Assembly: GCA_910577225.1 (NCBI GenBank)
Contig: CAJTMV010000067.1
Span: forward strand, 1 to 8,148
DNA length: 8,148 nucleotides
Reading direction: 5' to 3'
DNA from: an uncultured Eubacterium sp.
Lineage (GTDB): Bacteria; Bacillota; Clostridia; Lachnospirales; Lachnospiraceae
Shown piece by piece: positions 1 through 6,914 of this stretch. The position numbers were made by a program, and so were the translations under genes. The notes beneath the pieces are model-generated. The model was not told the origin of the DNA, did not search any database, and worked only from the letters and a program-made list of their open reading frames with translations. Numbering within the stretch: position 1 is the stretch's first letter; each line of letters opens with the position of its first letter.

Positions 1-780
1 AAATAGCTCTTGTTACTCCAATTCTAAAAATGACGGATAATCAGGTATTATCCTTTAGATATTAACACTTAAAAATTTAATCCAATTAGAAATAAAACCA
101 TAAAATAAATAGTTTAAAGAGAGGCACATAAGCCATAAATGCTTACTGTCCTCTCTGTTTCTGCTACCATTCAACTCATTCGCATGTGCGCAGACAAATG
201 CTCCTGCTTTCTGTAAGGTAGTATGGCATTATCTTTCTGAGCATTATTCGACGGAAAAAAGGTAAGGCGTTCCTTAGACTGAAAATCCGCTGTAATCCAA
301 ATTTTCACTGAATATCTGTCTATAACACAGCAACGGCTGCCTTTAAACACAGGAGCGGGCGCTTTTTCCTCTGCCACTGTCCAGGAATGTTATTGGAATG
401 AACCAGAACCTTTCAGTTCCAAAACAACAGTGAAAGCACAAATCAAAGAAATACCATACACATGGCGAAATGAATGGATACCAGACCATGACGGTTTATC
501 TGGCTCGCAGGCAAATCAGCGAAGTGCGGGCTGCTGCATCACCTGTTTCGTTACATTTCTAAAATACATTTTGCTTACAACTGATATCCAAAACGCAATC
601 AGTCTCTTTCCACCGAATAGAAATTAAATTTCATTTATATCCCAATTTTTTGAAAAAAATAAATCCCGCAATCCCGCTCCCTTTAGATAACAGGTAATTC
701 ACTTCCGGTACATAACTTTATGACAGAATCTGCCCCTCTTTTCATTGCCAAATGAATACTATCTTAATTAACCGCCCCCC
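1..780. other. AT-rich stretch without a convincing gene
   Basis: This stretch is visibly richer in A and T than the genes to its right. The open frames present (for example 171-377 on the minus strand and 430-627 on the plus strand) are under 70 codons, begin at GTG, lack a ribosome binding site and match no family I recognise. A stem-loop at 118-156 is the only clear structure. The stretch may be decayed coding DNA or the scar of a deletion that also removed most of the response regulator gene expected before the kinase. That is inference. Confidence 0.5.
118..156. terminator. Nested stem-loop, possible weak terminator
   Basis: AGAGAGG (118-124) pairs with CCTCTCT (150-156). Inside it, TAAGC (129-133) pairs with GCTTA (141-145) around a 7-base loop, leaving a 4x4 internal loop. 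Read on the minus strand, the outer arm runs into CTCTCTTTAAA, a weak U-rich tail, so it could end a leftward transcript. No leftward gene is recognisable beside it, so the role is uncertain. Confidence 0.3.
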
Positions 781-818
781 ATTACAGCTTTTCGTATAGC
801 GCTTCATCTGCAGAGACC

Positions 819-896
819 ATAAACTTGTTGCAAAAGCGGGAATATGACCATACAATAGAAACAGGCAGTCGCAGACTGCCAGACGGAGGAACGAAA
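819..896 (+). pseudogene. Remnant of an OmpR-family response regulator C-terminus
   Basis: The frame that runs into the kinase gene reads INLLQKREYDHTIET (819-863). This resembles the recognition helix and wing of OmpR/PhoB-type DNA-binding domains, where a stretch such as LR-K-EYD--IETVRG-GYRL is usual. After IET the expected VRGxGYR is missing and the text becomes GSRRLPDGG. Nothing upstream resembles a receiver domain or the rest of the winged helix. A response regulator is the expected gene immediately before a kinase of this type, and the kinase's ribosome binding site overlaps this scrap. I infer a truncated, frame-damaged regulator. The match covers only about 15 residues, so chance resemblance remains possible. 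Confidence 0.38.
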
Positions 897-2081
897 ATGA
901 GTGAAAGAAGAAACCATATGATTCTGGCAGGGTTTGTTTTTTCGGTTAGCCTGATGGCAGTTTCAATGACGGCCATGCTTTTGACCGGTTATTATAACCG
1001 TGCGCATGTGCAGGTATTAGGAGGAATCTGCCAGAAAATGATAGAAAAGCAGCCGGAAACAGAGCAGACGATTCTGGAGGCGTTCAAAGAGTATAAATAT
1101 GAACGGGGGAATTTGTCGGAAGAAAATATCGTTCTGGCATATGGCTACAGGCCGTCAGATTTTTGGAAATCAGCCGGAAAATGCAGTATATTTTTTTCGG
1201 CCGCCGGTTTTCTGACAGGGGGGTTAATATTTCTGATTACGTGTTTGTATTTGCGGCTCAGGGAAAATATGCGCTTAAAAATGCTGACCGAATATCTGGA
1301 AAACGTAAATATGGGCCATTGCGGCGTTCTCTTTCAGACAGGCGAAGATGATTTTTCGAAATTGCAGGATGAAATTTATAAGGTAGTGACGGAATTACAG
1401 CAAACAAGAGATTCGGCAATGAAAGCGAAAAATAATTATGCGGAAAACCTTTATAACATCGCGCATCAGATTAAAACGCCGGTCACTTCGATTTCCCTGT
1501 CCCTGCAGATGATGCAGGAGTATCCATCGGCAGGACATCTGGAGCAGATACGCAGGCAGCTTGCCCGTATGACGCATTTGGAAGAGGCATTGTTACTGCT
1601 GGCACGCATCGATGCCGGAACGTTGTCTCTGAAACAGGATGAGGTGGACGTCTTTACGATGCTGATGCTGGCTGCAGACAATCTGCAGGAACTGTTTTTA
1701 AGAGCAGGCGTCTTTGTAGAGATACCGGAGTCGGGTGAAATGCTGATTTGTGCCGATATGGAGTGGACGATGGAAGCTATTATGAATATTTTGAAAGATT
1801 GCATGGAACATACGCCGCCAGGCGGAACGGTTTCCTGCCTGTATGAACAAAATCCGCTTTATACACAAATCCGGATCCAGGATACGGGGACAGGCTTTGC
1901 CAAAGAAGATCTCCCGCACCTGTTTGAACGGTTTTACCGGGGGCAGGAGATGAAAGGAGATGGTATAGGGATTGGACTGTCGCTTTCCAGGGCGCTTATA
2001 GAGAAACAGAACGGGACGATCACGGCACGGAACCTTCCAAATGCCGGAGCGTGTTTTGAAATTCGTTTTTACTGTCACTGA
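897..2081 (+). CDS. Membrane sensor histidine kinase (Bce/Vnc-like two-component system)
   Basis: This is a 394-residue kinase that would sense an outside or membrane signal and phosphorylate a response regulator. Helices at about 9-31 and 97-119 flank an outside loop of about 65 residues. The dimerisation and phosphoacceptor segment has the H-box NIAHQIKTPVTS with His190. The ATP-binding domain has an N-box around 297-306, a G1 box DTGTGF (329-334), an F-box FERFYR (343-348) and a glycine-rich GDGIGIGLS (354-362). In the N-box (NILKDCMEHTPPGG) the second, normally invariant Asn is Asp301, which may weaken Mg-ATP binding. ATG 897 was chosen because GGAGGA (885-890) lies 6 bases upstream; an in-frame TTG at 825 has no such site. 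The ATPase and permease genes follow, which suggests control of peptide-antibiotic efflux or resistance. The cognate regulator is not intact in the window. Confidence 0.9.
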   Translation: MSERRNHMILAGFVFSVSLMAVSMTAMLLTGYYNRAHVQVLGGICQKMIEKQPETEQTILEAFKEYKYERGNLSEENIVLAYGYRPSDFWKSAGKCSIFFSAAGFLTGGLIFLITCLYLRLRENMRLKMLTEYLENVNMGHCGVLFQTGEDDFSKLQDEIYKVVTELQQTRDSAMKAKNNYAENLYNIAHQIKTPVTSISLSLQMMQEYPSAGHLEQIRRQLARMTHLEEALLLLARIDAGTLSLKQDEVDVFTMLMLAADNLQELFLRAGVFVEIPESGEMLICADMEWTMEAIMNILKDCMEHTPPGGTVSCLYEQNPLYTQIRIQDTGTGFAKEDLPHLFERFYRGQEMKGDGIGIGLSLSRALIEKQNGTITARNLPNAGACFEIRFYCH

Positions 2082-2133
2082 GTTGTCACTTTACTTTGCT
2101 ATCATAAATCAGGGTAATGTATCATTTATGACA
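2073..2133 (+). promoter_or_regulatory. Candidate operator and promoter before the ABC genes
   Basis: The direct repeat TGTCACT occurs at 2073-2079 and 2084-2090, exactly 11 bp apart, a spacing typical of OmpR-family half-sites. Downstream, TATCATAAAT (2100-2109) and ATTTATGACA (2124-2133) form an inverted repeat of ten with one mismatch, eight of them (2102-2109 and 2124-2131) perfect. A possible promoter is TTGCTA (2096-2101) with TATCAT (2120-2125), 18 bp apart, placing transcription start just before the AGGAGGA ribosome binding site (2133-2139). The right arm of the inverted repeat touches that site, so an RNA hairpin could also mask it. The repeats are seen directly; the roles are inferred. 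Confidence 0.35.
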
Positions 2134-2146
2134 GGAGGAACAAAGC

Positions 2147-2827
2147 ATGGAGATTTTAAGATGCGAAGGAATTAAAAAGATATACGGCGAAGGAAACAGC
2201 CGGGTAGTGGCTTTGGACAACGTAGATCTGTCCGTGGAAAAGGGGGAGTTTGTGGCAGTCGCAGGAGCTTCGGGCTCTGGAAAATCTACCCTGCTGCATA
2301 TTCTTGGTTCCGTGGACAGGCCGACAGAGGGAAAGGTCGTTATAGAAGGAACCGACATTTCCACCCTGAATCAGACCAGAGCGGCGATCTTTCGACGCAG
2401 GAAGGTGGGACTGGTTTATCAGTTTTATAATCTGATACCGACGCTTACGATTCGGAAAAATATACTTATGCCGCTGTTACTGGATAAGAAAAAGCCGAAC
2501 CAGGAATATTTTGAACAGATCGTGCGTTCTCTGGGAATTGCCGACAAGCTGGAAGCGCTCCCGAACCAGTTATCAGGAGGTCAGCAGCAGCGGGCTGCGA
2601 TTGCCAGGTCTTTGATCTATCGTCCGGCGATTCTTTTGGCGGATGAGCCGACAGGAAATCTGGATCAGAAACATGCGGGAGAGATTATGGATATGCTGAA
2701 ATTGTCCAATCGGAATCTGAAACAGACGATCCTGCTGGTTACTCACGATGAAAAGATTGCGCTGGAGACAGACCGCATTGTAACTATGGAAGACGGGCGG
2801 ATCATAAACGATCAGAAGCGGGGGTGA
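2147..2827 (+). CDS. ABC transporter ATP-binding protein (LolD/MacB/BceA type)
   Basis: This 226-residue cytoplasmic ATPase powers the FtsX-type permease encoded next. All motifs are present: Walker A GASGSGKST (40-48), Q-loop at Gln92 in VYQFYNLIP, signature LSGGQQQR (142-149), Walker B ILLADEP (162-168) followed by TGNLD, and the H-loop His200 in LLVTHDE. The pattern Q-loop ... LSGGQQQRAAIAR ... ADEPTGNLD is typical of the LolD/MacB/BceA group, which works on lipoproteins, peptides or antibiotic-bound lipid carriers rather than by classic import. The start is fixed by AGGAGGA 7 bases upstream. The stop TGA (2825-2827) overlaps an alternative GTG start of the permease, indicating translational coupling. 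The substrate is unknown; antimicrobial peptide protection is likely from the kinase neighbour. Confidence 0.95.
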   Translation: MEILRCEGIKKIYGEGNSRVVALDNVDLSVEKGEFVAVAGASGSGKSTLLHILGSVDRPTEGKVVIEGTDISTLNQTRAAIFRRRKVGLVYQFYNLIPTLTIRKNILMPLLLDKKKPNQEYFEQIVRSLGIADKLEALPNQLSGGQQQRAAIARSLIYRPAILLADEPTGNLDQKHAGEIMDMLKLSNRNLKQTILLVTHDEKIALETDRIVTMEDGRIINDQKRG

Positions 2828-2832
2828 GCGGT

Positions 2833-5070
2833 ATGTGGAAAAATTATTCGGCTGATTATATAAAAAATAACCGGGCCAGCGGCATATCTGTACGGGCGGC
2901 AGCGTTCCTTGCGGCTTTGTTTCTGTCGTTTCTTTGCTGTCTGTTTTATAATTTCTGGCTGGACAGTATCGAAGGGGCAAAGCTGGAGGACGGGGACTGG
3001 CATGCCCGCATCACAGGGGAGATCAGTGAGAAGGATCTGGCGGTTATCAATCGTTTTGCCAATGTGGAACGGGCAGTCGTCGATGAGGAATCGTCAGGAG
3101 ATCAGGAGAAAGTAACCGATGTGTATTTTTATCATAAAAAGACGATTTATCAGGATATGTCCGCTCTCGTAAAGGTTCTGGGACTGGAGGAAGATGCCGT
3201 CGAATATAATTATCAGCTGTTATCGCTGTATTTTGTCCGCATACCAGGCGACGATAAGCCGAGACTTTTGCTGCCGGCGTATCTGGCGATCGTAGTTATC
3301 GTATGTTTTTCTTTGATACTGATCATCCATAATTCATTTGCGGTATCTATGAACAGCAGGGTGCATCAGTTTGGAATCTTTGCGGGCATCGGAGCTACGC
3401 CGGGGCAGATTCTGACATGTCTGGTACAGGAGGCGTTTGTTCTTGCTGCCGTACCGATCCTGGCAGGTATTTTGACGGGAATTGTTTTCAGCTTTGGTAC
3501 GGTTTGGGGAATGAGCAGGTTCGCGTCAAATTTTGTGGGAGGACGTCAGATGGCGTTTGAATGCCATCCGGCTCTGCTGATGCTTGTGATGGTGTTATCG
3601 ATTTTTACAGTACTTGTTTCTGCCTGGCTTCCGGCAAGAAAGCTAAGCCGTCTGACGCCGCTCGAAGCCATTCGGGGTACGGACGAATGGCAGCTTAAAA
3701 ACTCGAAGATGGCGTGGAAAAAACATTCGCCTGTGTTGTCGGCTCTGTTTGGAATGGAGGGGGAACTGGCGGGAAATGCGATCAGGGCTCAGAAAAAGGC
3801 TTTGTACACTACATCGCTGTCCTTTACGCTTGCTTTTTTCGGTTATATGATCATGCAGTGTTTTTGGACGCTTTCCGGTATCAGTACAAATCATACCTAT
3901 TTTGAAAAATATCAGGATGCATGGGATGTTATGGCAACCGTCAGGGATACCCGTATCGAGGATTTTGAACTGACTGGGGAAATTCGGAGACTGGCAGGAG
4001 CGGACAGCAGTGTTGTTTACCAAAAAGCAGAAGCGGTATGTATATTGCCGCAGCAGGCACAGAGCAAAGAATTGCTGGAAATGGGAGGTTTGAAATCTTT
4101 TTCAGAAGATCCGGCATATTCCGGCGAGGGTCCGTTTCAGATCAAGGCGCCCATGATAGTATTGGATGACGAGAGTTTTCTTGCATATTGTGGACAGGCG
4201 GGAGCAGCGTCAAGACTCGACGGGGCAATTGTCTTAAATCGCTTATGGGACAGCGTGAATAGTAATTTTCGGTATCCGAAATACATTCCTTATGTAAAAG
4301 AAGATATGGAAACGGTTGTTTTGCGCAGCGCTGAGGCAAAAGGGGAGCAGGAATCGGAGAACATGACAAAGATCACGGTGCTGGCCTGTACACAGGAATA
4401 CCCGCTTCTGCGGGAAGAGTATGGGAAATCTGACTGTCCACTGGTATTGTTTCTGCCTTTATCTTTATGGAAGGGAATCAAAGAGCAGACAGGCGGGGCG
4501 GAGCGGGATACTTATGTCCGTGTGCTCGCAAAAGATAATGCGAAACCGGATGCTGTGCATGCACTGGAAGATGAGATCACGCAGATTATCAGCCGCGAAT
4601 ATGAAGTGGAAAGTGAGAATCGTATACAGGAGAAAGCAGACAATGACAAAATGACAGAGGGATATCAATGGTTATCGGGTGCGTTTTGTGTCCTGCCGGC
4701 AATGATTGGGATTGCACATGTGTTTTCCCATACATTGGGTTTCCTGCGTCAAAGAAAGCGGGAATTTGCCCGGTATATGTCTGTAGGACTCACACCGGAG
4801 GGGATGCGGAAAATGTTTTGCATCGAGGCTCTGGTCATTGTCGGGCGTCCGGTGCTTGTCACGCTGGCGCTGACAACTGTGGCGTCAGCGGTAATGATCA
4901 GGGCGAGCTACCTCGATCCCGCAGAATTTATCCAGGCGGCTCCGGTAGTGCCGATTCTGGCGTTTGTGCTGACGGTCTTTGGATTTGTAGCTCTGGCTTA
5001 TTACCTTGGCGGAAAAAAGATTATGAGCGTCAGCCCTGGGGATGTGCTGAGGGATGACACGATGATGTAA
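2833..5070 (+). CDS. FtsX-family ABC transporter permease, large
   Basis: This 745-residue integral membrane protein is the partner of the preceding ATPase. Predicted helices lie near 20-43, 147-170, 197-224, 246-268, 325-345, 613-636, 665-688 and 704-726: two FtsX units of one helix, an outside domain, then three helices. The outside domains span about 44-146 and a much larger 346-612, the likely substrate or peptide contact. Each FtsX unit ends in the usual cytoplasmic signature, SRLTPLEAIRG (272-282) and SVSPGDVLRD (732-741). The 4+4 layout differs from the ten-helix BceB plan. ATG 2833 was chosen because GGGGGTGA (2820-2827), close to the ideal GGAGGTGA, sits 5 bases before it; GTG 2824, overlapping the ATPase stop, is an alternative adding three residues. 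It most likely extrudes or releases antimicrobial peptides or lipids; the substrate is not visible. Confidence 0.92.
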   Translation: MWKNYSADYIKNNRASGISVRAAAFLAALFLSFLCCLFYNFWLDSIEGAKLEDGDWHARITGEISEKDLAVINRFANVERAVVDEESSGDQEKVTDVYFYHKKTIYQDMSALVKVLGLEEDAVEYNYQLLSLYFVRIPGDDKPRLLLPAYLAIVVIVCFSLILIIHNSFAVSMNSRVHQFGIFAGIGATPGQILTCLVQEAFVLAAVPILAGILTGIVFSFGTVWGMSRFASNFVGGRQMAFECHPALLMLVMVLSIFTVLVSAWLPARKLSRLTPLEAIRGTDEWQLKNSKMAWKKHSPVLSALFGMEGELAGNAIRAQKKALYTTSLSFTLAFFGYMIMQCFWTLSGISTNHTYFEKYQDAWDVMATVRDTRIEDFELTGEIRRLAGADSSVVYQKAEAVCILPQQAQSKELLEMGGLKSFSEDPAYSGEGPFQIKAPMIVLDDESFLAYCGQAGAASRLDGAIVLNRLWDSVNSNFRYPKYIPYVKEDMETVVLRSAEAKGEQESENMTKITVLACTQEYPLLREEYGKSDCPLVLFLPLSLWKGIKEQTGGAERDTYVRVLAKDNAKPDAVHALEDEITQIISREYEVESENRIQEKADNDKMTEGYQWLSGAFCVLPAMIGIAHVFSHTLGFLRQRKREFARYMSVGLTPEGMRKMFCIEALVIVGRPVLVTLALTTVASAVMIRASYLDPAEFIQAAPVVPILAFVLTVFGFVALAYYLGGKKIMSVSPGDVLRDDTMM

Positions 5071-5076
5071 AAGATT

Positions 5077-5105
5077 TTGGATACCGATGAGTGTATTCAT
5101 AATTT
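5077..5105 (+). promoter_or_regulatory. Weak candidate promoter before the repeats and sigma gene
   Basis: CATAAT (5098-5103) matches the -10 consensus in five of six bases. TTGGAT (5077-5082) could serve as -35, but the spacer is only 15 bp. TTGGAT with TAATTT (5100-5105) gives 17 bp but a poorer -10. No terminator is visible between the permease stop and this point, so read-through from the ABC genes is equally possible. Confidence 0.25.
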
Positions 5106-5110
5106 TATTT

Positions 5111-5311
5111 GCAGTATTACACAGACAGGAGAGAGTTGTCGGGATGTTTTTCGTAGTATTCTGAAACGGCAGGCCACATGGACAGGAGAGAGTTGTCGGG
5201 ATGTTTTTCGTAGTATTCTGAAACGGCAGGTTACACAGACAGGAGAGAGTTGCCGAAATATTTTTCGCAGTATTCCAAAACAGCATGTCACACAGGCAGG
5301 AGAGCGTTGTC
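5111..5311 (+). repeat. 57-bp tandem repeat, three copies plus partial ends
   Basis: Full copies lie at 5124-5180, 5181-5237 and 5238-5294. A 17-base partial copy follows at 5295-5311, and a degenerate partial precedes the array (GCAGTATT...ACACA, 5111-5123). Copies 1 and 2 are identical over their first 50 bases; copy 3 differs at about ten positions. The unit is a multiple of three. On the plus strand only one frame is open, giving a 19-residue repeat that starts TGESCRDVFRSILKRQ and is in frame with the sigma gene downstream. All three minus-strand frames are also open within the unit. Each copy carries an AGGAG core resembling a ribosome binding site. The array ends 9 bases before the sigma gene's own AGGAGG. 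The function is unknown. Confidence 0.95.
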
Positions 5312-5320
5312 TAATTATAC

Positions 5321-5326
5321 AGGAGG
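5321..5326 (+). promoter_or_regulatory. Ribosome binding site that fixes the sigma gene start
   Basis: AGGAGG lies 8 bases before ATG 5335. It argues that translation begins after the 57-bp repeats, although the frame is open back through them to a TTG at 5077 that has no ribosome binding site. Confidence 0.85.
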
Positions 5327-5334
5327 TAAAATTT

Positions 5335-6186
5335 ATGAATAAAAAAACGAATGAAGAAATGCAGCTAATTGTGGAAAAAGCGACCGCAGGAGATAAAAAA
5401 GCGCTCGAAACGCTTGTTGCAGACGTACGGGACATGGTATTTAACGTATCCCTCAGGATGCTCGGTACATTTGCGGACGCGGAGGATGCCACGCAGGATA
5501 TTTTGCTGAAAATGATTACGCATCTGTCTTCGTTTCGGGGCGACAGCTCATTTACAACGTGGGTATTCAGTATCGCTTCGAATCATCTGAAAAATTATAA
5601 AAAGCATATGTTTGCCCGTCATGCGCCGGATTTTGAGTATTATGGAAATGATATAGAAAATGCCAGAATACAGGATATACCGGATCTGACGCAGAATGTG
5701 GAAAAGGATCTGCTGGCAGAAGAACTGAAAATGTCCTGTACAAACGTTATGCTGCAATGCCTGGATACGGAAAGCAGACTGATTTTTATTCTGGGTACCA
5801 TGTTTCAGATTGACAGCCGTATTGCGGGCGACCTTTTGGAAATGACGCCGGAGGCGTATCGGAAACGACTTTCCCGCGTACGCAAAAAAATGGCGGACTT
5901 TCTTTCCGGGTATTGCGGAGAGTATGGCAACGGCAGATGCCGGTGCAAAGACAGGGTGAATTACGCGATACAAACCCACAGGCTGCATCCGCTGCACCTG
6001 GATTATATGACGGCAGAGGAAATTTCCATACAGACGATCACAGATGTGAAAAACGCGATGGAAGATATTGACGATTTATCACAGGATTTTTCATTTTGCA
6101 AACCTTACAAATGTCCTGAACATACGAAAGATCTGATACAGGAATTTTTGGATTCCACGCAGCTATCCACGATCCAGCAATCGTAA
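5335..6186 (+). CDS. ECF-like sigma-70 factor with cysteine-rich C-terminal extension
   Basis: This is a 283-residue alternative sigma factor that would direct RNA polymerase to a special promoter set. Region 2 occupies about 20-92: DAEDATQDILLKMI (48-61, region 2.2, core binding) and FRGDSSFTTWVFSIASN (67-83, -10 recognition). Region 4 occupies about 130-188, with an HTH ending in AYRKRLSRVRKKM. Usual ECF factors stop near residue 190. Here about 95 residues follow, with Cys194, Cys202 and Cys204 (CGEYGNGRCRC), a histidine group (215, 218, 221), and Cys255, Cys260 and His263 (CKPYKCPEH). These could bind a metal, or sense redox or a ligand in place of an anti-sigma factor, none of which is encoded nearby. 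The start at 5335 is set by AGGAGG. The DUF2461 gene follows after 15 bp, probably in one operon. Confidence 0.88.
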   Translation: MNKKTNEEMQLIVEKATAGDKKALETLVADVRDMVFNVSLRMLGTFADAEDATQDILLKMITHLSSFRGDSSFTTWVFSIASNHLKNYKKHMFARHAPDFEYYGNDIENARIQDIPDLTQNVEKDLLAEELKMSCTNVMLQCLDTESRLIFILGTMFQIDSRIAGDLLEMTPEAYRKRLSRVRKKMADFLSGYCGEYGNGRCRCKDRVNYAIQTHRLHPLHLDYMTAEEISIQTITDVKNAMEDIDDLSQDFSFCKPYKCPEHTKDLIQEFLDSTQLSTIQQS

Positions 6187-6201
6187 AGGAGACGATCGAA
6201 G

Positions 6202-6885
6202 ATGAATACACAGATAATTATGGATTACTTAACGGCGCTGAGCATGAATAACAATCGGGAATGGTATCATGCGAACAAAGACGACTATAAAACAGCAAAT
6301 GCCGAATTTGAAGAACTATTGCAGACATTGATATTGGAAATCGGAAAGTATGACAGCAGCATTCTGCATAACAATCCGAAAGATCTGACGTTTAAGATTG
6401 TCAGAGATACCCGTTTCAGTCATGACAAGTCGCCTTATCATCCGGCGTTTCGCGCGCATATTTCCTCACAGGGCAAGCTGCCGGTTCCGGTCGGATATTA
6501 TCTGATGCTAAAGCCGCAGAATCAGTCTTTTCTGGGAGGAGGACTGTTTGCTGATATGTTTAAAGAAGCGACGACGATGGTTCGTGATTCTATTGCTCAA
6601 AATGGCGAAGAATGGGAACAGATCATACGGGAACCAGAGTTTGAGAAGTATTTTACGGTACAGGGAACGGCGTTAAAAAAGGTTCCGGCAGGATATGAAA
6701 AAGAGCATCCGCAGGCGGAATTTCTAAAATATAAAAGCTGGTATCTGGAATATCCGATCAAAGACGAAGAATTAAAAGATGCAGAAACGTTTGTTGCGAA
6801 GGCAGCAAAGATATTCCGGATCATGAAACCGTTTAACGACTTTTTGAACAGAGCGCTTGCGGGTTTCACAATGCCGTCAAGGTAA
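6202..6885 (+). CDS. DUF2461 family protein
   Basis: This 227-residue, probably cytoplasmic protein belongs to DUF2461 (TIGR02453), a conserved bacterial family without an established function. Recognisable family marks are the N-terminal NNNREWYHANKDDYK (16-30), the central IVRDTRFSHDKSPYHPAFRAH (about 66-86), and GYYLMLKP followed by a glycine patch FLGGGLF. The length is full for the family and the ends look intact. No signal peptide or membrane helix is seen. AAAGGAG (6185-6191), overlapping the stop of the sigma gene, gives a ribosome binding site 10 bases before ATG, so the two genes are very likely co-transcribed. A link between the sigma factor and this protein is suggested only by position. 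Confidence 0.9.
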   Translation: MNTQIIMDYLTALSMNNNREWYHANKDDYKTANAEFEELLQTLILEIGKYDSSILHNNPKDLTFKIVRDTRFSHDKSPYHPAFRAHISSQGKLPVPVGYYLMLKPQNQSFLGGGLFADMFKEATTMVRDSIAQNGEEWEQIIREPEFEKYFTVQGTALKKVPAGYEKEHPQAEFLKYKSWYLEYPIKDEELKDAETFVAKAAKIFRIMKPFNDFLNRALAGFTMPSR

Positions 6886-6914
6886 CACGGCAGATTTGCA
6901 GGACAAAGACCAGT

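Noticed and set aside
171..377. 68-codon minus-strand open frame
   Set aside because: GTG start without a ribosome binding site, no recognisable motifs, AT-rich context; the hairpin after it (118-156) is only weakly terminator-like.
430..627. 65-codon plus-strand open frame
   Set aside because: GTG start, no ribosome binding site, no recognisable domain.
4668..5057. 129-codon open frame inside the permease
   Set aside because: Out-of-frame shadow of the FtsX permease gene.
5111..5311. CRISPR array
   Set aside because: The units are contiguous 57-bp tandem copies without unique spacers, and no cas gene is present.
5077..5334. N-terminal extension of the sigma factor starting at TTG 5077
   Set aside because: The frame is open, but the TTG has no ribosome binding site, while ATG 5335 has an ideal AGGAGG. 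Kept as a finding, not as the gene start.
4885..5492. Antisense open frames across the 57-bp repeats
   Set aside because: They arise because the repeat unit lacks stops in all minus-strand frames and they run into the reverse of the permease and sigma genes; no start signals.
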